From positions 1 to 64,000 of the forward strand of contig BQMO01000011.1 in NCBI GenBank assembly GCA_022180725.1: a stretch of 64,000 nt of DNA, written 5' to 3'. This DNA is from Phycisphaerae bacterium. Lineage in GTDB: Bacteria > Planctomycetota > Phycisphaerae > Phycisphaerales > UBA1924. Shown in pieces: positions 54,365 to 63,551 of this stretch (within the stretch, counting starts at the first letter, position 1; every line of letters starts with the position of its first letter). The position numbers and the translations under genes were made by a program. Under the pieces are notes generated by a model. It did not search any database, was not told the DNA's origin, and saw only the letters and a program-made list of their open reading frames with translations.

Positions 54365-56584
54365 ATGAACCTGATGAAGACAATGACGGGCGCTTGGATA
54401 ATCGCGGCCGTGGCGGGCTGCTCCTCGACGCCCCATGGCGGAAGTGTCACGGTCGTATCGCCCGTGGGCGTGTCCGAGGCGCCTCCGGCCACCCGCGTCG
54501 AAACCGTCACGGAGACGATCCACGGCGTGACGCTGACGGACAACTACCGGTGGCTGGAGGGGGACAACAGCGACCCGGCGAAGATGGGCGCGATGACGTC
54601 GGAAGTCGCCGCGTGGACGGACGAGCAGAACGCGTACACGCGGGCGTTCCTGGACAATCTGCCCGGGCGGAAGCAGTTGGAGGAGGAGTTGCGGCCGCTG
54701 ATGGAGGTGGGGTCGGTGAGCGCCCCGAGCATGCGCGGCACGCGGTATTTCTACAGCAAGCGGGAGGGGAACCAGAACCAGCCGGTGTACTTCTGGCGGG
54801 AGGGGTACAAGGGCGAGCCGCGCGTGCTGATCGATCCGGCCAAACTCGATCCGAGCGGCCTGACCACGGTCACATGGATCTCCCCGAGCCATGACGGGAA
54901 ACTCGCCGCCTTCGGCACGTACACGAAGGGGGACGAGAACACGACGCTGTACCTGATGGAGGTGGACACGGGACGGCCACTGCCGGACGTGATCCCCGGG
55001 AAGGTGAGCGGGATTGATTGGCTGCCCGACGGAAAGGCGTTCGTGTACCGGAACCTGAAGGACACGGCCAATCCGTACTCGGGGCAGGTGATGTACCACG
55101 TGGTGGGGACCAGCCCGGCGCAGGACAAACTGATCTTCCGCCAGTACACGCCGGACGAGGACGGGAAACTGGCCACGACCTACGGCCCGGGGATGAGCCT
55201 GTCGAAGGACGGGAAGTGGCTGTCGCTGTACTACTACACGGACACCCGCAACAACGATCTGTGGGTGGTGGACTTCCCGCGGTGGCTCAAGACCGGCGAA
55301 CTGTGGGGCGAGTACATCACGGTCGGGGAGAAGGCCCAGAGCGCCGGGACGGCCGTCGGCGACACGTTCTACATGTCCACCACGCTCGACGCGCCGAACG
55401 GTCGGATCGTGAAGATCGACCTGAATCGGTCGGACCGGTCGAACTGGACGACGATCGTGCCGGAGCGGGCGGACGCGGTGATCCAGGGGTTCGATGTTTC
55501 GGCGGGGATCGTGAGCGTCAACTATCTCACAAACGCGTCGAGCACGATCGCCCTCTTCGACACGAACGGGGCGCCCCGCGGCACCCTGCGGCTGCCGGGG
55601 ATCGGGAGCGCGGGGCTGGCGACGGAGGAGGATCGCACGGAGGCGTACCTGTCGTTCACGAGTTTCAACTACCCGAGCACGATCTTCCGCGTGGACCTCT
55701 CCACCCCCGACGCCCAGCCCGAACAGTGGGAACGGCCGGCCGTGCCGGTTGATCCCGAGACGGTGGACGTGCGGCAGGTGTGGTACCCGTCGAAGGACGG
55801 CACCCGGGTGAGCATGTTCCTGGTGTACAAGAAAGGTCTGAAACTCAACGGGAACAACCCGACAATCCTGTACGGGTACGGCGGGTTCAACGTGAGCATC
55901 ACGCCGACGTTCAGCGCGAGCATGTTCCAATGGCTGAACGCGGGCGGGGTGTACGCGGTGGCGAACATCCGCGGCGGGGGCGAGTACGGCAACCGCTGGC
56001 ACGAGGCGGGAAAACTCGCGAACAAGCAGAATGTGTTCGACGATTTCGCCGCGGCCGCCGAGTGGCTCATCGCGCACAAATACACGCGCGCCGAGCGTCT
56101 GGCGATTCGCGGCGGCTCGAACGGCGGGCTGCTGACCGGCACGATGGTGACGCAGCGGCCGGACCTGTTCGCCGCGGCCCTGGTGTACGTGCCGCTGCTC
56201 GACATGATCCGTTTCCAGGACTTCCTCATGGCGAAGTACTGGGTGCCGGAGTACGGTTCGTCGTCGGACGCGGAGCAGTTCAAGTACATTCTCGCGTATT
56301 CGCCGTACCAGAACATCAAATCAGGGACGAAGTACCCCGCGGTGCTGGTGACAGCCGGGGAGAACGACGCGCGGGTACACCCCATGCACGCGCGGAAGTA
56401 CGCCGCGGCGCTGCGGGCGGCCACGGTGAGCGACCCGATCGAGAAGCCGATCCTGCTGTGGGTAGATCGTGAAGCCGGGCACGGGCAGGGCAAGCCGCTG
56501 AATCTGCGGATCCGCGAGGTAGCCGACGAGCGCATCTTCCTGATGCGCCAGTTGGGCATGCTGGGGTACGACGGGACGAAGTGA
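54365..56584 (+). CDS. prolyl oligopeptidase (S9A) lipoprotein
   Basis: The product is 739 residues; the ATG at 54365 follows GGGAGA. A signal peptide ends in lipobox VAGC (Cys19), so the enzyme is anchored outside the cytoplasm. Residues about 60-440 form the beta-propeller gate (DNYRWLEGD start, YFYSKREGNQ), and residues about 470-739 the alpha/beta-hydrolase domain with Ser585 in GGSNGG, Asp668 in GENDARV and His706 in EAGHGQGK, the expected triad. It cleaves short peptides after proline. All catalytic residues are present. Confidence 0.95.
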   Translation: MNLMKTMTGAWIIAAVAGCSSTPHGGSVTVVSPVGVSEAPPATRVETVTETIHGVTLTDNYRWLEGDNSDPAKMGAMTSEVAAWTDEQNAYTRAFLDNLPGRKQLEEELRPLMEVGSVSAPSMRGTRYFYSKREGNQNQPVYFWREGYKGEPRVLIDPAKLDPSGLTTVTWISPSHDGKLAAFGTYTKGDENTTLYLMEVDTGRPLPDVIPGKVSGIDWLPDGKAFVYRNLKDTANPYSGQVMYHVVGTSPAQDKLIFRQYTPDEDGKLATTYGPGMSLSKDGKWLSLYYYTDTRNNDLWVVDFPRWLKTGELWGEYITVGEKAQSAGTAVGDTFYMSTTLDAPNGRIVKIDLNRSDRSNWTTIVPERADAVIQGFDVSAGIVSVNYLTNASSTIALFDTNGAPRGTLRLPGIGSAGLATEEDRTEAYLSFTSFNYPSTIFRVDLSTPDAQPEQWERPAVPVDPETVDVRQVWYPSKDGTRVSMFLVYKKGLKLNGNNPTILYGYGGFNVSITPTFSASMFQWLNAGGVYAVANIRGGGEYGNRWHEAGKLANKQNVFDDFAAAAEWLIAHKYTRAERLAIRGGSNGGLLTGTMVTQRPDLFAAALVYVPLLDMIRFQDFLMAKYWVPEYGSSSDAEQFKYILAYSPYQNIKSGTKYPAVLVTAGENDARVHPMHARKYAAALRAATVSDPIEKPILLWVDREAGHGQGKPLNLRIREVADERIFLMRQLGMLGYDGTK

Positions 56585-56606
56585 CCGCCGGGACTCATGA
56601 ACGAAC

Positions 56607-56636
56607 AACGCCCCGGGCCGTGATGCCCGGGGCGTT
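56607..56636. terminator. bidirectional terminator between prolyl oligopeptidase and flagellin
   Basis: A perfect 12-bp stem, AACGCCCCGGGC (56607-56618) and GCCCGGGGCGTT (56625-56636), has a 6-nt loop. It sits between two convergent genes, and T-rich sequence follows (gtgttatt). Confidence 0.85.
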
Positions 56637-56659
56637 GTGTTATTCGGTGGCCGAACGAA

Positions 56660-58195
56660 TCAGCCGAGGAGTTGGAGCGCGGAGTTGGGGGCCTGGTTGG
56701 CGTAGGAGAGGACGTTGGTGGAGGCGTTGACCAGGATCTGCGACCGCGTGAGGGCCGCCGTTTCGGTAGCGAAGTCCGCGTCGCGGATGACGGAGGTGGC
56801 GGCCGCGGTGTTCTCGGCGGTAGTGCTCAGGGAGCGAACCGTGGCGCCGAGGACGTTGCGCTGGAAGTTGCCGAGGCGGCCCCGCATCGAGGCGATCTGC
56901 TTGACCGCGGCGGCGACGACCTTCTGGGCGTTGTCGATGTTGCCGTTGGCCATGTTGTTCGCGCCGCCGGACCCGAGCGAGGAGAGGTACCCGCTGACGG
57001 AATCCCCGAGTTCGCGGACCGCGATGTTCTGGAGGCCGATCGTGGCCTTGGCGCCGATGTCGACCTTGGAGGCGAGTTGGAACTCGGCCCCGCCGCCGGT
57101 GATGGTGAAGGCCGCGTTGGAGCCGCCGACCGACCCGAGGGCCTGGGCCTTGGCGGCGGAGAGGACGAACTCGGCGTCGAGGAAATCGGTGTTGACCTTG
57201 AGTTTCTTGCCGGTGGCGATGGCCTGGTAGCCGTTGACCGTGGCGCGGACGTCCTGGCCCAGGTCACGGACGGGGTTGGTCGCGTTGGCGAAGGTCGAGG
57301 CGATGGTGGTGTGGTTGGAGTTGAAGGAGGTGGCGATGCGGTTGTAGACGCCGCGCGTGGCTGCGTTGGCGCCGTTGTTGGTCGAGTTGATGCCGGCGTC
57401 GTTCACCACCTTGACGGAGACGAACTCGCCCGAGCCGTACTCGGAGGACTTGACGAGAATGCCCGTGCCCGAAACCGTCGCCACCAGCCCGGTCACGTCG
57501 GTGAAGGTGTTGATGGCGTCGACCATCTTGGCGATGGTGGTGCCCGACGAGAAGGAGAGTTCGCGCGAACCCTTCACCCCGGCGATCTCGAAGACGAGCG
57601 AGGAGCCGGTGTTGAGGTCGATGGCGGCGCCGCCGGCGGAAAGGAAGAGGCCGGCCTGTTGCGCGGAGGTGGTGACGAGCACGTCCACATTGAGGGAGGA
57701 GCCGGTGTACTTGGCGGCACCGATGCGGATGTCGGACACGCCGGTGGCGACGCCCGACGTGCGGAAGTCGAGGTTGCCGTTGAGCAGTTTGATGCCCTGG
57801 AAGTTCGTGGAGTTTGAGAGGCGGTCGATGGTCTGAAGGATGGAGTCGACCTGGAGTTGGTTGGCGGCGCGTTCCTCGGACGACTGGCCGGCCTTCGAAG
57901 CGGTCGCCGTCACGATGCCTTGGAGTTCCAGCAGCAGGCCGGAGACTTCCTGGAGCCCACCCTCGGCAATATTCATGACCTGGTCGGCGCGGTCGGCGTT
58001 CTTGATGGCCTCATTGAGGCCACGCTGCTCGACGCGGAGGTTTTCGGACGCGATCAGCCCCGCCGGGTCATCCTGCCCGCGCGAGATGCGAAGCCCCGTG
58101 CTGAGCCGCTCGAGGGCGGTGCCCAGCGAACGGTTGTTCGTGCCGAGCACGCGTTGGGCAAGCAGCGACTGAACGTTGGTGTTGATCCGACCCAT
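56660..58195 (-). CDS. flagellin
   Basis: The product is 511 residues. Conserved D0/D1 ends are intact: MGRINTNVQSLLAQRVLGTN, LSTGLRISRGQDDPAGLIAS at the N-terminus, and VIRDADFATETAALTRSQIL, VLSYANQAPNSALQLLG at the C-terminus. The middle (about residues 175-400) is the variable surface domain, Ala/Gly/Thr-rich. It polymerises into the flagellar filament after type III-type export. No other flagellar gene is near. GAGGTTGT precedes the ATG at 58195, and a sigma28-like promoter candidate lies about 50 bp upstream. Confidence 0.95.
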   Translation of the reverse strand: MGRINTNVQSLLAQRVLGTNNRSLGTALERLSTGLRISRGQDDPAGLIASENLRVEQRGLNEAIKNADRADQVMNIAEGGLQEVSGLLLELQGIVTATASKAGQSSEERAANQLQVDSILQTIDRLSNSTNFQGIKLLNGNLDFRTSGVATGVSDIRIGAAKYTGSSLNVDVLVTTSAQQAGLFLSAGGAAIDLNTGSSLVFEIAGVKGSRELSFSSGTTIAKMVDAINTFTDVTGLVATVSGTGILVKSSEYGSGEFVSVKVVNDAGINSTNNGANAATRGVYNRIATSFNSNHTTIASTFANATNPVRDLGQDVRATVNGYQAIATGKKLKVNTDFLDAEFVLSAAKAQALGSVGGSNAAFTITGGGAEFQLASKVDIGAKATIGLQNIAVRELGDSVSGYLSSLGSGGANNMANGNIDNAQKVVAAAVKQIASMRGRLGNFQRNVLGATVRSLSTTAENTAAATSVIRDADFATETAALTRSQILVNASTNVLSYANQAPNSALQLLG

Positions 58196-58243
58196 ACAAC
58201 CTCGCTTCTTTGGAGTGAAACGATCCCACGAACGGACGCATGG

Positions 58244-58270
58244 GTATCGGGGGCGTGATGGGTGGCAATA
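58244..58270 (-). promoter_or_regulatory. possible sigma28 (FliA) promoter for flagellin
   Basis: On the minus strand CCCGATAC (58251-58244) resembles the FliA -10 GCCGATAA. A poor -35 (TATT, 58270-58267) lies 15 bp upstream, the expected spacing. Only the -10 match is good. Confidence 0.35.
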
Positions 58271-58404
58271 AGGACGGGTGTCGTGTGGGGTTTTACTGGA
58301 CTTCAGGAATGCCGTCTATGAGGGGCAGGCAAGCCCTGCCGACCCGAGGTGGCCCGAGAACACGAGGCCGCCGGTTTCTACCATGTGGGCAAACTGGAGG
58401 ACGC

Positions 58405-58644
58405 ATGCCCTTGTATGAGTATGAATGCGTAGAGCCGGGGAAGCCGCCGGTAGTTCTGGAGTTGCTTCGCGCGGCCGCGGATGCGGACAAGCCCGTGCCC
58501 GATCCCGAAGGGCGAGGGCGGGTGTTTCGCCGCCGGCTGTCGGTGTTCGCGGCGGGCGGTGCGTCCGGGACGGCGGGCGGCGGGCATGTTCATTCCGGCA
58601 CGTGCGGGTGCGGGAAACAACCCGGGAGTTGCGGGATGGGATAG
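58405..58644 (+). CDS. FmdB-like small protein
   Basis: The product is 79 residues; the ATG at 58405 follows GGAGG. It starts MPLYEYECVEPGKPPVVLEL like FmdB-family putative regulatory proteins, and ends in a Gly/Cys-rich tail (GTCGCGKQPGSCGMG). The family normally has a CxxC pair just after the start (YEYxCxxCG); here only one Cys remains there and the Cys residues are concentrated at the C-terminus, so zinc binding may be altered or moved. Role unknown. A strong terminator follows at 58662. Confidence 0.65.
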   Translation: MPLYEYECVEPGKPPVVLELLRAAADADKPVPDPEGRGRVFRRRLSVFAAGGASGTAGGGHVHSGTCGCGKQPGSCGMG

Positions 58645-58661
58645 ATCGCTTGGGTGATAAA

Positions 58662-58687
58662 AAACCGGGCCTGACGAGGCCCGGTTT
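58662..58687. terminator. intrinsic terminator
   Basis: An 11-bp stem, AAACCGGGCCT (58662-58672) and AGGCCCGGTTT (58677-58687), has a 4-nt loop (gacg) and is flanked by an A run on the left. It separates the convergent FmdB-like and OmpA-like genes and can act for both. Confidence 0.85.
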
Positions 58688-58710
58688 CGGTAACTTGCTG
58701 AGAGTACGGA

Positions 58711-59376
58711 TTACCGGAGCACGACGATCTCGACGCGCCGGCTGGCCGCCTTGGTGCTCTTGGGATTCGCCGAGCCCATGCCCATGGAAGTGGCGTTCAC
58801 GCCCTTGCCCGACAGGTAGTCTCGCACGGCGTCGGCGCGCGCCTGCGAGAGGGCTTCGTTCGAGCCCCACTTGGACTTGCGGATCGGGTCGGTGTCCGTG
58901 TAGCCCTCGATGCGGATGTTCGCGCCGGCGTAGGAGCGGCGGATCTCGGTCGCGATCTTGTCGAGTTCACGCTTGGCGGCGGGCTTGATGGTGACCTGCC
59001 CGGAATCGAAGAGCACGTCCCCCGAGATCGTGGCGCGGGCGTTCCCCGCCCCATCACGGGTAAAGGAGCCTCCGCCCGTGTTGGCGCCGCGGTCGTTGTA
59101 CGTTGTCCGTCCCGTGTTGGTGTTCCATCCCGGCTGCGAGGGGGGAGCCGCCTGGAGTTGGGAGACGCGGCCTTCGAGTTCGGCGATGCGGTTGTTCCGT
59201 TCGCCCAACGTCGCTTCGAGCGCGGCGTTCTTCTCGCGGAGTTCCGCGGACTCTTGCTGAGCCAGGGCCGCCTGCTGCTTGGCGGAGCGGTTACACCCCC
59301 CCAGCATCGTCGCCGCCCCGAGCATCACCAACGACACGACCAACCCGCCACGACGAATCATGCTCCAGCCATCCAT
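58711..59376 (-). CDS. OmpA-type peptidoglycan-binding lipoprotein
   Basis: The product is 221 residues; the ATG at 59376 follows GAGGG. The lipobox MLGGC (Cys28) is followed by a coiled coil (about 35-70, SAELREKNAALEATLGERNN), a Gly/Asn-rich linker, and an OmpA/MotB C-terminal domain (about 105-221): GDVLFDSGQVTIKPAAKREL, RIEGYTDTDPIRKS, LSQARADAVRDYL and SANPKSTKAASRRVEI. The domain binds diaminopimelate peptidoglycan and ties the outer membrane to the cell wall, as Pal does. No tol genes are near. Confidence 0.9.
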   Translation of the reverse strand: MDGWSMIRRGGLVVSLVMLGAATMLGGCNRSAKQQAALAQQESAELREKNAALEATLGERNNRIAELEGRVSQLQAAPPSQPGWNTNTGRTTYNDRGANTGGGSFTRDGAGNARATISGDVLFDSGQVTIKPAAKRELDKIATEIRRSYAGANIRIEGYTDTDPIRKSKWGSNEALSQARADAVRDYLSGKGVNATSMGMGSANPKSTKAASRRVEIVVLR

Positions 59377-59501
59377 GTGAGCGCCCTCGACATTCCGTTC
59401 CTGGGGATGCGGTCGCGCGCCGCGCCCGCTGGACGATGGTATCGGCGGATCATGCGCGTGTGGGCGATATTTTGCGCAACCGACAGGCCGGAGTTGCCGG
59501 T

Positions 59502-60893
59502 TTACGGGATCGTCAACTTGGGCGACACCTTGGTCATCATGTTCAGGAGCACGATGATCTGAGGCTTGAAGAACCAGACGAGGACGGTCGCGATGGCGAG
59601 GTAGGGGCCGAAGGGCAGATGTCGCTGGAAGGCTCCCGAGAACAGGCGCGACACGACCGCCCAGATCACTCCTACGAACGCGGCCCCGAAGAACCCGAGG
59701 ACAGAGTCGATCCAGCCAAGACAAGCCCCGACAGCGGCCATGAGGTGGACGTCGCCCAGACCCAGGGCCTCTTTTCCGAAAGCCAGGCTGCCGAAGATCC
59801 GCATGGCCCAGACCAGCCCGCCGCCGACGAGGTAGCCGAGGAGGACCCCGCCGAGCACGGAGAGCCACAGGGGCGCCTGGAGGCGAGGTTCGAAGTCGAG
59901 GGAGATGGGGTTGGCGGTCCACGGCCCGGCGAAAGACGCGGCGAGCCATGAGCCTGCCAAGGCCAGGGCGATGATGGGGCCAAGAAACACCAGTTCCCGC
60001 ACCATTTCACGCCGGGCATGCGGGTATTGGGTCCACATTTCGGGGGCGTCGGCGGGGGCGGCCGATTCGGAATGGGAGTCTGGCGAAGCTCCGCCATCGG
60101 ATGAGGGACGATCCGGGTGGGAGGCAGCCCAAGCGTCGTAGTCGGCGAAGGAGCGGCGGATGATGCCTCGGGCGAGAAGCAGGTTAGAAACTACGACACC
60201 AAGCCCCCCGCCGAGGCCGGCGCCGATCCATCGCCAGCCGGTCGGGCCCGGGGTGGCGATAGTCCATTCCCAGCCGTTGCGGATACGGGGGAGGGAGGCC
60301 CCGGGGAGACGGAACTCGACCCAGAGGGCGTGGAGGGGGTGTGCTACAAGGGCGAGGGCGACGGGGACGATGACCAGCGACATGGGGATGTGGAAGGTGC
60401 GGGCGTCGATGAGGGTGACGGCGACGAGGCACGAAAAGAGGCCGACGACCACGACGAACGAGGGCCAGGTGTACCGCAGCCCGGCGTCGCCCCAGGTGGG
60501 GCCGAGCGGGGCGAGGTTGAGGCCCAGGAACCGTCCGTTCTCGGCGTAAAGGACGAGGAAGACGGCCATCCAGAGGAAGGCGGTAAAGGCCTCGACGATG
60601 GGGTATTCGGGGGAGATGGACGAGCGGCAGAAGCGGCACTTTCCGCGGAGGAAGAGCCACCCGAAGATGGGGATGTTCTCACGCCAGGTGAGTTTGGTTT
60701 CGCAGTTCGGGCAGCGGGACGAAGGGGTGACGACGTCCAGCCCGAGGGGGAGGCGGTAGACCAGAACATTGACGAGGGAGCCGACGCAGGCGCCGAAAGC
60801 GCCGATCCAGAGGGCCTGGACGATCGGGAAGAGCGCGATCAGAAACTCGGCACGCGAGGTGGCGAGGGTCAAGGCCGCCGGGTCCGGGATCAT
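59502..60893 (-). CDS. prepilin peptidase (type IV leader peptidase, A24)
   Basis: The product is 463 residues, larger than the usual 220-290. The N-terminal domain has FGACVGSLVNVLVYRLP and the zinc-type Cys motifs CPNC and CRFC (about residues 61-88). The catalytic second Asp motif is LGLGDVHLMAAVGACLG near residue 390. About eight hydrophobic segments are present. The extra length comes mainly from an insertion around residues 255-300 (SDGGASPDSHSESAAPADA), likely a cytoplasmic or periplasmic loop. It cleaves and N-methylates prepilins such as the product of 48006. Its start overlaps the xseB stop (ATGA). Confidence 0.9.
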   Translation of the reverse strand: MIPDPAALTLATSRAEFLIALFPIVQALWIGAFGACVGSLVNVLVYRLPLGLDVVTPSSRCPNCETKLTWRENIPIFGWLFLRGKCRFCRSSISPEYPIVEAFTAFLWMAVFLVLYAENGRFLGLNLAPLGPTWGDAGLRYTWPSFVVVVGLFSCLVAVTLIDARTFHIPMSLVIVPVALALVAHPLHALWVEFRLPGASLPRIRNGWEWTIATPGPTGWRWIGAGLGGGLGVVVSNLLLARGIIRRSFADYDAWAASHPDRPSSDGGASPDSHSESAAPADAPEMWTQYPHARREMVRELVFLGPIIALALAGSWLAASFAGPWTANPISLDFEPRLQAPLWLSVLGGVLLGYLVGGGLVWAMRIFGSLAFGKEALGLGDVHLMAAVGACLGWIDSVLGFFGAAFVGVIWAVVSRLFSGAFQRHLPFGPYLAIATVLVWFFKPQIIVLLNMMTKVSPKLTIP

Positions 60894-61135
60894 CCACGCT
60901 CCTCGGCCTGCTTGGGGGCGTCCAGCCCCGCGGCCTCACGCGACACCTGCTCGATGCGCTGCTCGGCCTGGGTGAGCACGTCCTTGCACCGCTTGCCCAA
61001 GGCCATGCCTTCTTCGTACAACTTGATCGACTCCTCCAGCCCCGCCTCGCCAGATTCAATGCGACGGACGATCTCCTCGAGTTTCTCGATCGATTGCTCG
61101 TAAGAAAGTTCGCTGGGGGGTTTCTTGGCGCTCAC
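60890..61135 (-). CDS. xseB: exodeoxyribonuclease VII small subunit
   Basis: The product is 81 residues from a GTG at 61135, matching the usual 70-85. The XseB signature is clear: SYEQSIEKLEEIVRRIESGE and LEESIKLYEEGMALGKRCKD. A TACTGT box lies 7 nt upstream with no Shine-Dalgarno site; an ATG at 61153 would add six residues. With XseA it forms the single-strand-specific exonuclease VII used in repair. xseA lies upstream on the same strand, and the stop overlaps the peptidase gene. Confidence 0.93.
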   Translation of the reverse strand: MSAKKPPSELSYEQSIEKLEEIVRRIESGEAGLEESIKLYEEGMALGKRCKDVLTQAEQRIEQVSREAAGLDAPKQAEERG

Positions 61136-61183
61136 GGGGATGACAGTATCCAACCCTGATCGAACCCGCTTGGCCCATCGATG

Positions 61184-62662
61184 TCACGTGCGCTCGAACA
61201 ACCCACCCTGGCCGCCCGGATTGACCGGCGGCTTCTTGCGCGGGTGAGGCGGGGCGGGGGTGGGCCGGTCTGGTTTGGGTGGCGGGGGGGCAGTATCCCA
61301 GACCACGGAGCGGACGACACCCTCCGCGACGCGGGATTGGAGGGCCTCGCCCGGGCCGACGTCGTTGGGGGAGCGGACGACCCGGCCGTCGGCACGCATG
61401 GTGACGGAGTACCCCCGATCGAGGACGGCGAGGGGGTTGACAGCACGGAGGTGACGCAGGAGTGAATCCTGACGGGTCGAGGCGGTGCGCAGACGATCCG
61501 CCACGGCCCGCGCGAGCGATTCGACGTGAGGCTCAGGGCGTCGGCGGGCGAGGACATCGCGGACGGCCTGACTGAGCGTGGCGATCGCGGCGTCGAGGCG
61601 GGCGACGGTGCGGGCATGAACGGCGGCGGGGCTGCGACGGGCGAGGCGGGACGCGAGCGAGTCGACACGGGAGCGCCCGCGCGCCACGGCGGCACGAGCG
61701 CCGGCCTGGAGACTCCGCGCCGCGTGAGCGAGTCGTTGGCGTTCGGCCTTGGCGTGGCGGGAGAGCGCGAGGTCAAGGCGAGATTCTGTGGACAGGACGT
61801 GCCGGCGGAGGGCGGAGGCATCGGGGGCGAGGCGCATGGCGGCCTGCGTCGGTGTGGCGGCGCGTTCGTCGGCGACCAGTTCCGCGAGGCACGTATCAGT
61901 TTCGTGCCCGATGGCCGCGACCACCGGGACGGAGCACTCGACGATGGCCTGGGCCACGATGCGCTCGTTGAAGGCCCAGAGGTCTTCGGCGGAGCCGCCG
62001 CCGCGGGTGAGAAGAACGGCGTCGATGCCCAGCGTCCGGGCGTGCGTCGAGAGGTACCGCAGGGCCTGGGCGACTTCGGGGGCGGCGCGGTCGCCCTGGA
62101 CGCGGACGTCGAGGGTGAGCAGCCCGACGGCGGGGCAACGCTTGAACATGGTCGCGATCACGTCGCGCAAGGCGGCGCCGGTCTCGCTCGTGACCACCGC
62201 GATGCGTCGGGGGAAGAGGGGGAGGGGGCGCTTGCGTTCCGGCGCGAGCCAGCCGAGGGCGCGGGCCTCTTCGACGAGTTTCTTGAGGGCGAGGTCGCGG
62301 GCGCCCAGGCCGACGGGTTCGAGTTTGTCGGCGATGAGCGTGACGCGGCCCGCGGGGGCGTAGAAGTCGATCTTGCCGGTGGCGACGACCTGGGTGCCGG
62401 GAGATGGGGTGAACCCGAGTTTCCGGGCGGCGGAGGCCCAGGTGACGCAGTTGATGACGCTGTCGGCGTCTTTGAGGGCGTAGTACCAGTGGGTGCGGCT
62501 GGAGAAGCCGCTGATCTCGCCCACCACGCGCACCGAGGTGGGGAACCCGGCGTTGAGGGCGGCGGTCACCCGCGCGCAGAGTTGCGTCACGGTGAGCGGA
62601 GCGTTGTCAGGCGGGCGTGACGGCCCGGCGGCGGACGCGGGATCGAATGGGAGGCGGGTCAC
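61184..62662 (-). CDS. xseA: exodeoxyribonuclease VII large subunit
   Basis: The product is 492 residues from a GTG at 62662 (VTRLPFDPASAAGPSR), 5 nt after a TAGAGT box; upstream ATGs would add unrelated sequence. An N-terminal OB fold (LTVTQLCARVTAALNAGFPT, VVGEISGFSSRTHWYYALKD) precedes the catalytic core with PLFPRRIAVVTSETGAALRD, LLTRGGGSAEDLWAFNERIV and IGHETDTCLAELVADERAAT. A coiled-coil region follows, and a Pro-rich tail ends GGQGGLFERT. It degrades single-stranded DNA from both ends with XseB. Confidence 0.93.
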   Translation of the reverse strand: MTRLPFDPASAAGPSRPPDNAPLTVTQLCARVTAALNAGFPTSVRVVGEISGFSSRTHWYYALKDADSVINCVTWASAARKLGFTPSPGTQVVATGKIDFYAPAGRVTLIADKLEPVGLGARDLALKKLVEEARALGWLAPERKRPLPLFPRRIAVVTSETGAALRDVIATMFKRCPAVGLLTLDVRVQGDRAAPEVAQALRYLSTHARTLGIDAVLLTRGGGSAEDLWAFNERIVAQAIVECSVPVVAAIGHETDTCLAELVADERAATPTQAAMRLAPDASALRRHVLSTESRLDLALSRHAKAERQRLAHAARSLQAGARAAVARGRSRVDSLASRLARRSPAAVHARTVARLDAAIATLSQAVRDVLARRRPEPHVESLARAVADRLRTASTRQDSLLRHLRAVNPLAVLDRGYSVTMRADGRVVRSPNDVGPGEALQSRVAEGVVRSVVWDTAPPPPKPDRPTPAPPHPRKKPPVNPGGQGGLFERT

Positions 62663-62801
62663 GGGCGACTCTATGTTGGCGTGCGAGGGTGCAACCGAGA
62701 CCGGGGTAAGGATGTCAAAGTATGGGGCGCCAGCCTGGAATGTCAGAGAATCGAAAATTGTGGTCATTGACGAGGACGAGAACTTCAAGTAACATGGAAT
62801 C

Positions 62802-63517
62802 ATGCGACTGCGGCAAGGCGTCATGTTCGCGTCAGGGCTTGTTGTGGCTTGCGTTGGGGGGGGGGGTATTACCTCATTCAGCCCGCGGTGCTTGATTTTC
62901 CAGAGAGCGTCTATGTCGGTGAGTTACTCCCGTTGTGCGGTCAACGGGTATCGTTCAACATCAGCAGTCGCAATCCGCTGAAACCTGTTGACGTCATCGA
63001 AATCACGTCGTCATGTGGATGTGTTCAGATTCCGTGCTTGGCAAAGATAGAACTTTCCCGGTGGGGGCGGCAAACTCCGATCGAGATGATTGTCCAGCCG
63101 GGCAAGTACGACGCACGCGTGTTCGCGATAATCACGCTCATTGACGCGGATCGAAACTCGCACGCCATGCGGGTAGTCGGCGAGATTGTGCGGCCGATGG
63201 CGGGGTGGCCGACCGCCGCGTGCGCGAGACTGGACGGACGAGTCGTCACGGTCCCATGCGATCCTCGCTGGATGCCCCACATTGGCGCCGCGTTTATCGA
63301 ATCGGCCGATGGACAACGGGCATCCACGGGGGAGTTTCACCCCGACCCGGGCGTGATTCTCTTTCAGGTGGATGACCAGTTCTTTCTGGATGGCTCGGAT
63401 GTCATGCGTCTCATCGGTGATGCGGCCAATCCATGGGTATGGACCGGGCACGTTGTTGACTGCGTGGGTACGCCCCAAGAGGCGGCTTTGTCGCCGCCGC
63501 CCTCGGTCACGAAGTGA
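62802..63517 (+). pseudogene. DUF1573-like lipoprotein gene, frameshifted in an 11-G tract
   Basis: The ATG at 62802 lies 6 nt after TAACAT (leaderless pattern) and begins a lipoprotein signal MRLRQGVMFASGLVVACVGG, with lipobox VVAC. The frame is lost at the G run 62856-62866. The other frame continues after it as YYLIQPAVLDFPESVYVGEL … EITSSCGCVQIPC, with the SSCGC motif typical of DUF1573 proteins, to a stop at 63517. With 12 or 9 G the two join to about 238 residues. As read, only a TTG start at 62849 could express the body, without a signal. It is either phase-variable, a pseudogene or a read error. Confidence 0.7.
62856..62866 (+). repeat. 11-G homopolymer tract
   Basis: Eleven G in a row sit between the lipobox codons and the mature part of the gene at 62802. 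A change to 12 or 9 restores one open reading frame. Such tracts slip readily during replication and sequencing. Confidence 0.85.
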
Positions 63518-63551
63518 GGCGACGCAAGGGGAAGACGAGAAGGAGAACGAT

